Assembly: GCA_904394705.1 (NCBI GenBank)
Contig: CAJFNJ010000039.1
Location: 51,520 to 115,519, forward strand
Direction of reading: 5' to 3'
From: Avimicrobium caecorum
Lineage (GTDB): Bacteria; Bacillota; Clostridia; Oscillospirales; Ruminococcaceae
Length of the DNA stretch: 64,000 nucleotides
Shown: positions 34,601-42,977 of the stretch, in pieces
How the letters are laid out: every line of letters begins with the position of its first letter
Position numbering within the stretch: the first letter of the stretch is position 1
Notes under the pieces: model-generated
What the model was told of the DNA's origin: nothing
The model's input: the letters and a program-made list of their open reading frames with translations, nothing else
Database searches by the model: none
Made by a program: the position numbers and the translations under genes

Positions 34601-35332
34601 GCCATGGAGGGCGCTGCTCCCGAGATCTTCGTGGTGCGCAACCGTACCTCCGCTGAAATCGAGGAGTCGGCCAACGCCTTCGCCCAGCTGATCCGTCAGA
34701 GCCAGATCGTCTCCATCCCCGGCGGCTTCTCCGGCGGCGATGAGCCGGATGGCTCGGGCAAGTTCATCACAGCCTTCTTCCGCAGCCCGGCTGTCACTGA
34801 GGCAGTGATGGAGCTGCTCCGGAACCGGGACGGTCTGATGAACGGTATCTGCAACGGCTTCCAGGCTCTGATCAAGCTGGGTCTGGTGCCCTACGGCGAG
34901 ATCGTGGACATCAAGGCCAGCGATCCCACCCTCACCTTCAACAAGATCGGACGCCACCAGTCCACTATGGTGCGCACCAAGGTGGTTTCCAACCGGTCTC
35001 CCTGGCTGAGCGAGTGCGAACTGGGCGGTGTCTACACTGTGGGTCTGTCCCATGGCGAAGGCCGGTTCGTCTGCAGCGAGAAGCAGTACGCCGAGCTGGT
35101 GGCAAATGGTCAGATCGCCAGCCAGTATGTGGATCTCAGCGGCAAGCCGAGCATGGCAGTGGAATACAATCCCAACGGTTCGAGCTACGCTGTGGAGGGC
35201 ATCACCTCGCCGGACGGCCGTGTATTCGGCAAGATGGCGCACTTCGAGCGCTTCTCCGAGGGCGTATACCGCAACATTGAGGGCCACAAGTATCAGCCGG
35301 TCTTCAAGGGCGCTGTAAAGTACTATAAGTAA
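31628..35332 (+). CDS. purL: Phosphoribosylformylglycinamidine synthase, single-chain
   Basis: Converts FGAR to FGAM in purine synthesis using glutamine. The 1234-aa single chain holds two AIRS-like halves (MIDTYWSDHCRHTTF and NETHNHPTEIEPFGGAATC in the first) and a C-terminal class I glutaminase domain (about 960-1234). Unlike CarA in this window its triad looks intact: nucleophile Cys in NGICNGFQAL and His in GLSHGEGRF. ATG 31628 is nine bases after AAGGAG; a TTG at 31619 abuts the site. The leader has a small CCGCTTTCGGAGCGG hairpin but no purine riboswitch signature. Confidence 0.95.
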   Translation: MSVYRIYVEKKEPFAVEAAGVLASLRNDLGLSKLRHVRLLNRYDVEGISREVFDSVRDTVFSEPPVDMVYDELPAGDGKVFAIEYLPGQFDQRADSCAQCIQLATLCERPTVQNARVYVLEGDITDEELGRIKAYLINPVESREASLEMPETLEARYAVPETVATVEGFTALDRTGLEEFIRTQGLAMDLDDALCCQAYFRDTEHRDPTITELKMIDTYWSDHCRHTTFATQIDDVKIGCDYIAEEYKNYLELRKTVHAGKDKPVTLMDLATIGAKELRRGGILTDLDESEEINACSVKITVDHDGKAEDWLLMFKNETHNHPTEIEPFGGAATCLGGAIRDPLSGRSYVYQAMRLTGAGNPLTPASQTLPGKLPQRKIVTTAAAGYSSYGNQIGLATGHVAEVYHPGYVAKRMEVGAVMGAAPADAVVREVPAPGDVVILLGGATGRDGCGGATGSSKSHTAQSLTTCGAEVQKGNAPEERKIQRLFRNPEVTRLIRRCNDFGAGGVSVAIGELADGLDIQLDRVPKKYEGLDGTELAISESQERMAVVVSAENADRFIAAAEKENLSATPVAVVTDKNRLVMHWNGRTIVDLSRDFLNSNGAAKHISVEVAAPALRQPEQETGSASERWMQRVGSLNVASQKGLVQRFDSTISGGTVLLPFGGKHQLSPSQVMAAKIPVLDGKTTTCSMMAWGFDPYLSEQSPYHGAMYAVIESIAKLTAAGADWRHCWLSFQEYFEKLGRDADRWGKPFAALLGALRAQLELGAGAIGGKDSMSGSFEDIHVPPTLISFAVSTQKIDRIISTEFKAAGHPVYLFAPRTDENGLPDFESLRAMLDTVRDRIADGTAVTGWAVGAGGICEGITKMALGNGIGFAFEEGTDVDRVFAPLHGAILLECAGECDGGELLGHTTEDFAIRLDGETIGGLDMRGRWEETLHSVYPYHMPTPKEAAPEVRWDGGMVIAASEKFAKPRVLIPVFPGTNCEYDVARVFAMEGAAPEIFVVRNRTSAEIEESANAFAQLIRQSQIVSIPGGFSGGDEPDGSGKFITAFFRSPAVTEAVMELLRNRDGLMNGICNGFQALIKLGLVPYGEIVDIKASDPTLTFNKIGRHQSTMVRTKVVSNRSPWLSECELGGVYTVGLSHGEGRFVCSEKQYAELVANGQIASQYVDLSGKPSMAVEYNPNGSSYAVEGITSPDGRVFGKMAHFERFSEGVYRNIEGHKYQPVFKGAVKYYK

Positions 35333-35372
35333 AAAAGATCCGTTCCCGGCTGACCGGAAACGGACTGCGGCA

Positions 35373-35420
35373 GGAGCCGTGGGTTTTCCCCGAACAGGGG
35401 AGACCCACGGCTCCTTTTTT
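35373..35420 (+). terminator. Intrinsic terminator after purL
   Basis: Long stem GGAGCCGTGGG..CCCC / GGGG..CCCACGGCTCC with a GAACA loop, then T6. The stop codon of the kinase remnant on the other strand falls inside this T-run. Confidence 0.9.
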
Positions 35421-35690
35421 ATGATTGACCTGATTTGGCACAGAGCCGTCGGGAGGCGGGCTGCACCGGCAGCCGCACCGAAAAACAGGAGCCCTCGCCC
35501 GGGGCGCTGCGCACCGAGATGGAGCCGCCGTGCAGGTCGGTGATCCGCTTTGCCAGCGCCAGCCCGAGGCCGGTGCCATAGGTGCTGTGTGAGGCGTCCC
35601 CCTGGTAGAACTTTTCAAAGATGTGCTTCTGCACCTCCCCGGGCATTTCGATGCCGGTATCCGAGATGGAGACGGTCACCCAGCCTGATT
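35419..35690 (-). pseudogene. Sensor histidine kinase remnant (C-terminal ATPase piece)
   Basis: About 88 codons of the end of a histidine kinase read leftward: the G1 region SISDTGIEMPGE, the F box IFEKFYQGD, G2 GTGLGLALAKRI and the ending GEGSCFSVRLP. Everything upstream (sensor, HisKA, N box) is missing; the homology stops around 35690 where plus-strand RND coding begins. In the G1 box the second glycine (usually DTGIGM) is Glu. No response regulator is adjacent. This is a broken 3' end, not a working kinase. Confidence 0.85.
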
Positions 35691-36935
35691 CTGTTCGGTG
35701 TTTCCTCGGTCTTTGAGATGCCGCTGGAGTCCACGCCGGAGATGAATATGCCCACCATGACCATTATGACCAGCTATCCCGATGCCTCGCCGGATGAGGT
35801 GGACGAGATGGTCACCCAGAAGATCGAATCGGCTCTTTCGGGCATCACCGAAGTGGAGTCGATGACCTCCACTTCCAGTGAGGGATCTTCCATGATCATG
35901 CTGGAATTTGGCTACGATGCGGACACCGATGACAAGTACCAGGACATCACTTCCGCCCTGGCTATGGTGCAGCTTCCGGAAGACTGTTCCGATCCCAGCG
36001 TCATGCAGATGGATTCCAGCAGCATGAACAGTTCGATCCTCAATATCTCCATCTCCACCACCGATGCCGACAATGCTGTGGCCTATGTGGAGGACAATAT
36101 CGTGCCGGAGATCGAACGGATCGAAGGAGTGGCAGATGTGGAGGTCAGCGGCGGTACCCGGCAGTATATCCGGGTGCTGCTCGATGAGGACACCATGACC
36201 CAGTACGGTCTGAGCATGCAGCAGATCGCCAGTGCCATCTCCTCGGCGGAATATGAAACCACTCTGGGTGAACTCAACCGGGGCAGCATCTCCCTGACTC
36301 TCATCGGCAGCGCGGAGTATGACTCCTGGCGGGACCTGGAGGATATTCCCATCTCGCTGCCGTCCGGAGCGGTGATCTACCTCTCGGATGTGGCGGATGT
36401 GGAGATGGTGGAACAGGAACGCACCTCGTACAGCCGTCAGAACGGCGAGGAGAATATCAGCATTTCGGTCACCAAGGAGCAGGACGGCAATACCGTATCC
36501 ATCTGCAACCAGATCGAAGAGCTGGTCAATGAGTTCAATGCCGACAGCAGCCTGGGCCTGACTCTCGAGATCATCAGCAACAGCGGTGAGGACGTCTATG
36601 ACAACATCATGAGCGTTGTCACCTCGCTCATCGAAGGTCTGGTCATTGCCGCCCTGGTACTGGTGTTCTTCTTCGGCGAGTGGAAGAGCTCCTTCATCGT
36701 CGGCGTCACCATGCCCATTTCGGTGCTGGCAGCCCTGATCCCCATGGCGGCAGGCTTCGGCGGCGAAGTGGAGATGATGCAGGGCATGGCTGTGGTGGTA
36801 ATCGGCGGTCTGAGCCTTTCCACCGTGCTGACTCTGGTGCTGATCCCCACCTTCTACCTGATCTTTGACCGGGAGGACCGGAACAACCGGCGGATGCAGC
36901 GCAAAATTGCCCGGGAAGTATCCTCGGCACAGTAA
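35685..36935 (+). pseudogene. RND-family efflux permease with two deletions
   Basis: The frame beginning near LILFGVSSVFEMPLESTP joins the RND pattern partway through the first membrane helix; the usual N-terminal ~20 residues and start are absent. The porter domain then runs normally (MTIMTSYPDASPDEVDEMVT, STSSEGSSMIMLEF). After the second membrane helix (GVTMPISVLAALIPMA) it jumps straight to the end of the family (GGEVEMMQGMAVVVIGGLS, TLVLIPTFYLIF), so roughly 600 residues including most of the second half are missing near 36745. The frame stays open across the join. About 415 residues remain of a usual ~1030, so it cannot pump. Confidence 0.88.
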
Positions 36936-36951
36936 CGGGAGGTGAATGAAG

Positions 36952-37811
36952 GTGAAACGATTGTTTGCGGCGGTGCTGCTGACAGCGGTGCTGTCGGCGC
37001 AGATGTCCTGGGCGGCCGGCACAGAGCCGCCGGTGGATCTTAACCCGGCAGAGGAGCAGACCCTGCTCCATGTGGACCGGGAGTACCGGTTCTATTTTAC
37101 CGATGCCCAGGGGAGATTCCTGACCCGGAGTTCTGGGAGGGCTGTACCCTGGAAGCGGAGCTGGACGAAGAGGAGGAGCGGGAGTATACTGAAACCTTCG
37201 AAGTCCGGGCGGACGAGGCGGGACGGCTCTACCTGGCGGTGGAGCTCTCCCCGGAGAACAGCGGCCTGCGCACCATCCGGTATAAAACCGCCTTTGAAAA
37301 TGCGGACGGGGAGCGGTGGTTTGCCTGGAATGAGCTGAAGGCGCTGTTTGAGCCGGTGGATGTCCAGGAAGAGGAGATCTGGATCTGGTATGAGGAGGAC
37401 TGCTGGCCCAGGGACTATGATGACGATACCGTGCAGTACCTGAACTTCACCCGGCAGGAGGTGATCTTCGATCCGGAGCTGGAGCAGGTGACCCTGCACT
37501 TCGGAAACGATGCTGTTTACACAGTGGCTCTGGGGGAGGAGCGGCGCTTCCTGCTGGGATGCGTCACCGAACCGGATCAGGAGCTGCGTGCGGCACTGGG
37601 GGATCAGACCGGGGAAGCCGAAGTGGTGGACTTCACCGGAGATCCCAGGTTTGAGGCGGTGGGGACCCTGACCCTCCGCTCGGAAAAGCAGTACCTCTAT
37701 CTGTGGGAGGACGGGGTGTTCACGCTGCTGGACAGCGTATGGGACGGCAGCACCCACACACTTCAGACCGCGGAGCTGGGCTGCTATGTACTGACCGACA
37801 CTCCGCTCTGA
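36952..37811 (+). pseudogene. Secreted protein gene with a frameshift
   Basis: Starts at GTG 36952, eight bases after GGGAGG, with a signal peptide VKRLFAAVLLTAVLSAQ...WAAG. The frame is coherent to about LHVDREYRFYFTDAQGRF (near 37115), then coherent protein continues in the -1 frame (DPEFWEGCTLEAELDEEEER onward) to the stop at 37811. The join fits loss of one base, possibly in the GGGG run at 37110-37113. The protein would be about 285 aa, acidic, with no domain I recognise; it may have been a companion of the upstream transporter. A real mutation and a sequencing or assembly error are both possible. Confidence 0.75.
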
Positions 37812-37831
37812 CCGGGCAGGGTTTTACATAA

Positions 37832-37890
37832 AAAACAGCCGGGTTTTTCCCTGGATGCCAATGGGCAGAGGGGAGAAACCCGGCTGTTTT
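37832..37890. terminator. Bidirectional long-loop terminator
   Basis: AAAACAGCCGGGTTTTTCCC pairs with GGGGAGAAACCCGGCTGTTTT around a ~18-base loop, with T-runs on both strands. Confidence 0.8.
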
Positions 37891-37930
37891 GTTTCTTCGG
37901 AAAAAGAACAGGAATTTTGCCGGAAACCGC

Positions 37931-37959
37931 TTGACAAAGGGAGTTTCTCTATATATAAT
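37931..37959 (+). promoter_or_regulatory. Consensus sigma-A promoter of yceD-rpmF
   Basis: TTGACA (37931-37936), 17-base spacer, TATAAT (37954-37959): perfect consensus, as expected for a ribosomal protein gene. Confidence 0.9.
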
Positions 37960-38048
37960 ATTTGAGTACCATCTGGTTTTGCGGTGTTTTTGCGCCCAAA
38001 ATCAAGGTGGATCGAGTGTTTTACCGGAATGGGAGGAGGGTTCAAACG

Positions 38049-38558
38049 ATGGTTCTTCAGCTGAAAGACCTTTTCGACAGGGCTGGGGAAAAGCAGTCGT
38101 TTGAATACGATCTGGACCTGTCGCATCTGCGGCACGGAGCAGGGCATCCGCTGGTAAAGCCGGTTCATATCATAGGTACGGTGGAAAACAGAACGGGCAT
38201 AGTTACTTTAGGTTACCTGGCCACGTTTACGCTAAATACGCTGTGCGACCGCTGCTTGACCCCCGTTGAGAGAGATCTCTCTATGAACTTTGAACACATT
38301 CTTGTGCATGAGCTGGCCGGCGAAGACGAGGAGGAATTCATCGTCTGTGGGGATTACACCCTGGACTTGGACGAGCTTGTGGCAATGGACATTCTTCTTG
38401 AGCTACCAACAAGGATCCTTTGCAGGGAAGACTGCAAGGGGCTATGTCCGAAATGTGGAACGAACTTGAATGAGTCGACCTGCAACTGTTCTCAGGAAAA
38501 AGAGGTGGACTCCCGTCTGAGCGTGCTTCTTACGCTCCTTGACGAAAATGAAGATTAA
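38049..38558 (+). CDS. yceD: YceD-family (DUF177) protein
   Basis: A 169-aa protein of the YceD/DUF177 family, almost always found before rpmF and linked to 23S rRNA handling. Cys pairs suggest zinc binding: LCDRCLTPVERDL in the middle, and the C-terminal CREDCKGLCPKCG with CNC. ATG 38049 follows GGAGGAGGG; a longer in-frame extension runs over the promoter and is discarded. It is 31 bases before rpmF and shares the perfect upstream promoter. Confidence 0.92.
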   Translation: MVLQLKDLFDRAGEKQSFEYDLDLSHLRHGAGHPLVKPVHIIGTVENRTGIVTLGYLATFTLNTLCDRCLTPVERDLSMNFEHILVHELAGEDEEEFIVCGDYTLDLDELVAMDILLELPTRILCREDCKGLCPKCGTNLNESTCNCSQEKEVDSRLSVLLTLLDENED

Positions 38559-38589
38559 ACCATTTATTTTGATTTGAGGAGGCGCCATC

Positions 38590-38784
38590 ATGGCAGTACC
38601 GAAGAGAAAGTCGTCCAAAGCAAGAAAGAACAAGAGAAGATCCAATGTCTGGAAGATCAGCGCTCCTGCGTTCAGCAAGTGCCCCAACTGCGGCGCACTG
38701 ACTGTTCCCCACAGAGTCTGCAAGAACTGCGGCTTCTACAAGGGCAGAGAAGTGATCAAGATGGATCCCGAAGTAAATGCCTAA
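38590..38784 (+). CDS. rpmF: 50S ribosomal protein L32
   Basis: A 64-aa basic protein starting MAVPKRKSSKARKNKRR, a hallmark of L32, with a four-cysteine zinc site (CPNCG and CKNCG), i.e. the zinc-binding (C+) form. GAGGAGG precedes the ATG. It is second in the yceD-rpmF unit and ends in an intrinsic terminator. Confidence 0.98.
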   Translation: MAVPKRKSSKARKNKRRSNVWKISAPAFSKCPNCGALTVPHRVCKNCGFYKGREVIKMDPEVNA

Positions 38785-38823
38785 TCGCATTGCCGGATCT
38801 GTTTTATAACGAAAGATGATAGA

Positions 38824-38859
38824 AGCCGGGCAATCCCTGTTCGATTGCCCGGCTTTTTG
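38824..38859 (+). terminator. Intrinsic terminator after rpmF
   Basis: AAGCCGGGCAATC / GATTGCCCGGCTT stem with a short loop, then T5. Confidence 0.88.
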
Positions 38860-38911
38860 TCTGCATTTTCTCATCATACAGCCGGAAAAGGTGTTAAATC
38901 GCCGGAATTTA

Positions 38912-38920
38912 TGGTATACT
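38912..38920 (+). promoter_or_regulatory. Extended -10 promoter of der-plsY-gpsA
   Basis: TGGTATACT (TGn plus TATACT), 94 bases before the der ATG; no convincing -35. Confidence 0.55.
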
Positions 38921-39013
38921 CAGAATGATCGTATGAAAATGCAGGAAATGATTCTCCCGGACAGTCTGCAATCCATGGCTGTCCTTTGATAAAGAAGAAG
39001 GAGGGAAATGCTT

Positions 39014-40342
39014 ATGGCGAAACCGATTATTGCCATTGTGGGACGTCCCAATGTGGGAAAAAGCACCCTGTTCAACAAGCTGGTGGGCCAGCGTCTTTCC
39101 ATTGTAAAGGATACCCCCGGCGTGACCCGGGACCGCATCTACTCCCCCTGCGAATGGCGGGGCAAGGAGGTCATGCTGGTGGATACCGGCGGTATCGAAC
39201 CCTATTCCAATGATGTGATCCTCTCCCAGATGCGCCGCCAGGCCCAGCTCGCCATCGAGAGCGCTGATGTCATCGTACTGGTCACCGACCTGCGCACCGG
39301 CGTCACTGCCAACGACCAGGAAGTGGCCTCCATGCTGCTCAAGAGCGGCAAGCCGGTGGTGCTCTGTGTCAACAAGGTGGATACCATCGGCGATGTTCCG
39401 CCGGAATACTATGAGTTCTACAACCTGGGTCTGGGTGATCCCATTCCTGTCTCCTCGGTTCATGGTCATGGCACCGGCGACCTGCTGGACGCCTGCTTCG
39501 AGCACATCGACTTCGAGAACCGGGAAGAGTATGACGAGGAGTACATCAAGGTTGCCATCATCGGCAAGCCCAATGTGGGCAAGAGCTCGCTGGTGAACCG
39601 CATGACCGGTCAGGAGCGGGCCATTGTATCCAATATTGCCGGTACCACCCGGGACGCCACCGACAGCATCCTGGAAAACGAACACGGCAAGTATGTGCTC
39701 ATCGACACCGCCGGCATCCGCCGCAAGTCCCGTGTGGATGATGACATCGAGAAGTACAGCGTCCTGCGTGCCTATATGGCAGTGGACCGGGCGGATGTCT
39801 GCCTCATCGTCATCGACGCCACTGAGGGCTTCACCGAGCAGGATTCCAAGGTGGCAGGCTATGCCCATGAACAGGGCAAGGCCAGCATTGTGGTCATCAA
39901 CAAGTGGGATGCCGTGGAAAAGGACGGCAAGACCATGGACGAGTACCGCAAGAAGCTGGAGAATGACTTCTCCTTCATGAGCTATGTGCCGTTCATCTTT
40001 ATTTCGGCGCTCACCGGTCAGCGGGTGGACAAACTCTACGACCTGATCAACTATGTCTGCGAGCAGAATGCCCGGCGTATTTCCACCGGTATGCTCAATG
40101 ATATGCTGGCCTATGCCACTGCCCGGGTACAGCCCCCGTCGGATAAGGGCAAGCGGCTGCGGCTCTTCTATATCACCCAGGCTTCCACCAAGCCGCCGGC
40201 CTTTGTGATCTTCTGCAACAGCCTGGATCTGTTCCACTTCTCCTACCAGCGGTATCTGGAAAACCAGATCCGGGAGACCTTCGGTCTGGACGGTACCCCG
40301 ATCCGCATCATTCCCCGGGAGCGGGGCAAGGACAGCAAGTAA
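39014..40342 (+). CDS. der: Ribosome biogenesis GTPase Der (EngA)
   Basis: Double-GTPase needed for 50S assembly. The 442-aa protein has two tandem G domains with Walker A motifs GRPNVGKST (about 9-17) and GKPNVGKSS (about 183-191), switch regions DTGGI and DTAGI, and NKxD motifs VNKVD and INKWD, then a C-terminal KH-like domain ending PIRIIPRERGKDSK. I prefer ATG 39014, nine bases after AGGAGGG, to ATG 39008. First gene of der-plsY-gpsA, a common Clostridia order. Confidence 0.97.
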   Translation: MAKPIIAIVGRPNVGKSTLFNKLVGQRLSIVKDTPGVTRDRIYSPCEWRGKEVMLVDTGGIEPYSNDVILSQMRRQAQLAIESADVIVLVTDLRTGVTANDQEVASMLLKSGKPVVLCVNKVDTIGDVPPEYYEFYNLGLGDPIPVSSVHGHGTGDLLDACFEHIDFENREEYDEEYIKVAIIGKPNVGKSSLVNRMTGQERAIVSNIAGTTRDATDSILENEHGKYVLIDTAGIRRKSRVDDDIEKYSVLRAYMAVDRADVCLIVIDATEGFTEQDSKVAGYAHEQGKASIVVINKWDAVEKDGKTMDEYRKKLENDFSFMSYVPFIFISALTGQRVDKLYDLINYVCEQNARRISTGMLNDMLAYATARVQPPSDKGKRLRLFYITQASTKPPAFVIFCNSLDLFHFSYQRYLENQIRETFGLDGTPIRIIPRERGKDSK

Positions 40343-40375
40343 TACAGGCTGTAAGGAAAGAGGGTTGATTTCTGT

Positions 40376-41023
40376 ATGTTTGGTTCCGATGTGCTTCTTG
40401 CCATGGGACTCTCCTTTGTGCTGACCTATCTGCTGGGCAGCCTGAATTTTGCGGTGATCGTGTCCCGGCTGCTCTACCATGACGATGTGCGCAACTACGG
40501 CAGCGGCAATGCCGGTATGACCAATATGCTGCGCACCTACGGCAAAAAAGCAGCCTTTCTCACCGGCCTGGGCGACTTCTTCAAGGGCACCGCGTCGGTG
40601 CTCATCGCCCGGACCATCATCGGTTCCCTGGGCGTGGAACTCCCCTTTGACGGGGGCTGGGTGGGCGCCATCGGCGTGCTGCTGGGGCATCTGTTCCCGA
40701 TCTTCTTCCACTTCAAGGGCGGAAAAGGCATCCTGGCAGCCTGCGGCGCTATTCTCCTGATGAACCCGGATCTGTTTGTGGTGCTGTTCATCGGATTTGT
40801 GCCCATCGCCTTCATCACCCGGATCGTTTCGCTGGCTTCGGTGCTGGGCGCTTCGGCCTATCCGATCCTGGTGTACATAAAATGCCGGCTGATCGGGCGG
40901 CCTCCGCTGCTGGATGTGACCTTCGCGCTCATCTGTGTGGCGCTGATCCTCTATATGCACCGGGAGAATATCAAGCGCCTGCTCAATGGCACCGAGAAAA
41001 AAATCGGCCGTCCCGGAAAGTAA
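40376..41023 (+). CDS. plsY: Glycerol-3-phosphate acyltransferase PlsY
   Basis: Membrane enzyme transferring acyl groups from acyl-phosphate to glycerol 3-phosphate, the first step of phospholipid synthesis. The 215-aa protein has about five membrane helices and the PlsY motifs YLLGSLNFAVIVSR, NYGSGNAGMTNMLRTYG and GHLFPIFFHFKGGKG. Its end lies 31 bases before gpsA, which makes the glycerol 3-phosphate it uses; the pair is a functional unit. Confidence 0.95.
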   Translation: MFGSDVLLAMGLSFVLTYLLGSLNFAVIVSRLLYHDDVRNYGSGNAGMTNMLRTYGKKAAFLTGLGDFFKGTASVLIARTIIGSLGVELPFDGGWVGAIGVLLGHLFPIFFHFKGGKGILAACGAILLMNPDLFVVLFIGFVPIAFITRIVSLASVLGASAYPILVYIKCRLIGRPPLLDVTFALICVALILYMHRENIKRLLNGTEKKIGRPGK

Positions 41024-41054
41024 ACTTCCGGCGCCGCTGTTTGGAGGAATGAAT

Positions 41055-42080
41055 ATGGCAAAACTGTTTATTCTGGGCGCCGGTGGCTTTGGTACGGCAC
41101 TGGCTGTGATGTCCCAGGCAAACGGACATGAGGTGACCATGTGGTCCTACCGGGAGGACGAAGCGGCACAGCTCCGGACTGACCGGGAAAACCGCCGTCT
41201 GCTGCCGGGTGTGAAGATCCCGGAGGAGATCGCCATTGTCACCGATTTTGCTGCCCTGGGCGAAGCGGAGCTGGTGCTCATTGCTGTCCCCAGTTCGGCA
41301 GTGCGGTCGGTTTCGGCCCAGCTGCATGGCAGACTGGCTCCCGGAGCTGTGGTGGTCTGCGTATCCAAGGGCTTTGAGCCCGAGACCCTCAAGCGGATGG
41401 ATGAGGTCATCGCCGAGGAGCTGCCCAAGAATCCCTGTGTGATCCTCTCGGGGCCGAGCCATGCCGAGGAGGTCGCCAAGGGAATCCCCACCACGGTGGT
41501 GGCAGCCTGCCGGGATCTGGATATGGCAGAGCGGGTACAGATGACCCTCTCGGGCGATACCTTCCGCATCTATGTCACCGATGATGTCATCGGGGCAGAG
41601 CTGGGCGGCGCCCTCAAGAATGTCATTGCGCTGGCAGCCGGTGCCCTGGACGGTCTGGGTCTGGGGGACAACACCAAGGCGGCGCTGATGACCCGTGGTC
41701 TCACTGAGATCGCCCGTCTGGGCGTGGCCTGCGGCGCCCGTACCGAGACCTTCGGCGGACTGTCGGGCATGGGGGACCTGATCGTGACCTGTACCAGTAT
41801 GCACTCCCGGAACCGGCGGTGCGGTATCCTGGTGGGACAGGGCCTCTCGGGCGCTGAGGCAGTCAAGCAGGTGGGCATGACCGTTGAGGGCTACACCAAC
41901 ACCAAGAACGCCTATGAAATGGGCCGCCGTCTGGGTGTGGAGATGCCCATCACCAACGAAGTGTACAAGGTGCTGTATGAGGGCAAGGATATCCGTCAGG
42001 CCATTGCCGACCTGATGGGCCGTCCCCGCCGGCACGAATCGGAATACACCTGGCTGCAGGAGGGAAATCTCTCCCGCTGA
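41055..42080 (+). CDS. gpsA: Glycerol-3-phosphate dehydrogenase [NAD(P)+]
   Basis: Reduces dihydroxyacetone phosphate to glycerol 3-phosphate for phospholipids. The 341-aa protein has the Rossmann loop LGAGGFGTALAV (residues 6-17), the family block SGPSHAEEVAKGIPT and the catalytic-lysine region GGALKNVIALAAG. ATG 41055 is seven bases after GGAGG; an ATG at 41049 is too close. It ends at a very strong terminator. Confidence 0.97.
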   Translation: MAKLFILGAGGFGTALAVMSQANGHEVTMWSYREDEAAQLRTDRENRRLLPGVKIPEEIAIVTDFAALGEAELVLIAVPSSAVRSVSAQLHGRLAPGAVVVCVSKGFEPETLKRMDEVIAEELPKNPCVILSGPSHAEEVAKGIPTTVVAACRDLDMAERVQMTLSGDTFRIYVTDDVIGAELGGALKNVIALAAGALDGLGLGDNTKAALMTRGLTEIARLGVACGARTETFGGLSGMGDLIVTCTSMHSRNRRCGILVGQGLSGAEAVKQVGMTVEGYTNTKNAYEMGRRLGVEMPITNEVYKVLYEGKDIRQAIADLMGRPRRHESEYTWLQEGNLSR

Positions 42081-42097
42081 GCCGGACTCAGAAATAC

Positions 42098-42138
42098 AAA
42101 AAGGACTCCCCTCGGAAAAAAGAGGGGAGTCCTTTTTT
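42098..42138 (+). terminator. Intrinsic terminator after gpsA
   Basis: AAAGGACTCCCCTC / GAGGGGAGTCCTTT stem with a short purine loop, then T6. Confidence 0.9.
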
Positions 42139-42163
42139 GCATGGGAGAGTCTGCCGGGCAAAC

Positions 42164-42193
42164 AAAAAAGCTGTCCCGGAAATCGGAACAGCC
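42164..42193 (-). terminator. Terminator of rpmB
   Basis: On the minus strand GGCTGTTCC / GGGACAGC (one G-T pair) followed by TTTTTT, about 26 bases after the rpmB stop. Confidence 0.75.
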
Positions 42194-42218
42194 TTTGTGT
42201 TACAGTATTGAGCGTTCG

Positions 42219-42407
42219 TTAGATGGCGCGGGTTACCTTGCCGGAACGAATGCAGCGGGTGCAGGCGTGAATGTACTTGGGAGAACCGTCTACCATAGCC
42301 TTAACTCGTCTTACATTGGGCTTCCAGGTCCGGTTGGATCTTCTATGAGAATGGGAAACCTTAATGCCGAAAGTTACACCCTTACCGCAGATATCGCACT
42401 TTGCCAT
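42219..42407 (-). CDS. rpmB: 50S ribosomal protein L28
   Basis: A 62-aa ribosomal protein beginning MAKCDICGKGVTFGIKVSHS, with a second cysteine pair in CTRCIRSGKV, so it is the zinc-binding (C+) form like L32 here. Basic stretch SHRRSNRTWKPNVRRV matches L28. AAGGAGG lies upstream of the ATG at 42407; a longer in-frame extension to 42479 is rejected. Monocistronic with its own terminator. Confidence 0.97.
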   Translation of the reverse strand: MAKCDICGKGVTFGIKVSHSHRRSNRTWKPNVRRVKAMVDGSPKYIHACTRCIRSGKVTRAI

Positions 42408-42494
42408 TTGTCTGCACCTCCTTCTGGGTATCGGTAAAGTCAACATTGGTATTCTATCAGATTTCCGGAAGAAAAGCAAGCCTTTTTTGAAATT

Positions 42495-42938
42495 TTAATA
42501 CTCGCCTTTTTCCAGTGCCTCCACGGAACGGAGATAGATTTTATAGCGCAGGGATTTGCTCTCACAATCCTCCCGTGTGATGCCCATGGCGATATGCATG
42601 AGCAGCGAGAGTTTGGAACAGCTGGTGTCCACAACGCCGAGCAGCTGCTCCAGCACCACATAGTGAGGCTTTTTCCCGTTCCGGGGGCGTTCGTACAGTT
42701 CCTCATTCCGGGGCGTGCGGGGCAGCAGATAGGCTGTAAAGACAAAGTCGCCCATACTGCGCCGGGGCCGGTTATCGACCGAGTGAAAGCAGTTAAAGCG
42801 CAGCATCCGGTCCAGCGAATGGGAAAAGGCGCTGATGGGGACTTCCTCGGCGTCATAGTGTTCCAGGATAAACCGCTGGTAATCCTCAAAAGCGGGAGGC
42901 GCCTCCCGGAACCGGAAATCAGGGCCAAAGGGTTCCAT
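42495..42938 (-). CDS. Hypothetical protein, 147 aa
   Basis: Starts at ATG 42938, preceded by two purine-rich sites (GAGAGGAGG and AGGAGG). The product is soluble, charged and aromatic (DFRFREAPPAFEDYQRF, HSLDRMLRFNCFHSVDN, HYVVLEQLLGVVDTS), with no signal peptide, membrane helix or motif I can name. An alternative frame on the same strand (42440-43006) overlaps it but reads as basic/Pro-rich shadow. A TTGCAT-17-TACAAC promoter lies upstream. It lies between rpmB and a lipoprotein gene; function unknown. Confidence 0.7.
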   Translation of the reverse strand: MEPFGPDFRFREAPPAFEDYQRFILEHYDAEEVPISAFSHSLDRMLRFNCFHSVDNRPRRSMGDFVFTAYLLPRTPRNEELYERPRNGKKPHYVVLEQLLGVVDTSCSKLSLLMHIAMGITREDCESKSLRYKIYLRSVEALEKGEY

Positions 42939-42977
42939 CCTCCTGCCTCCTCTCTGAAATACTGTGGGAATATTTCT

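Noticed and set aside
31547..35287. 1246-aa open frame on the minus strand opposite purL
   Set aside because: Same antisense-shadow effect; no motif, no ribosome site, and it covers an intact purL.
35550..36935. Intact 461-aa RND transporter starting at 35550
   Set aside because: The first ~45 codons are antisense to the kinase remnant and make no sense as RND; the rest lacks more than half the family.
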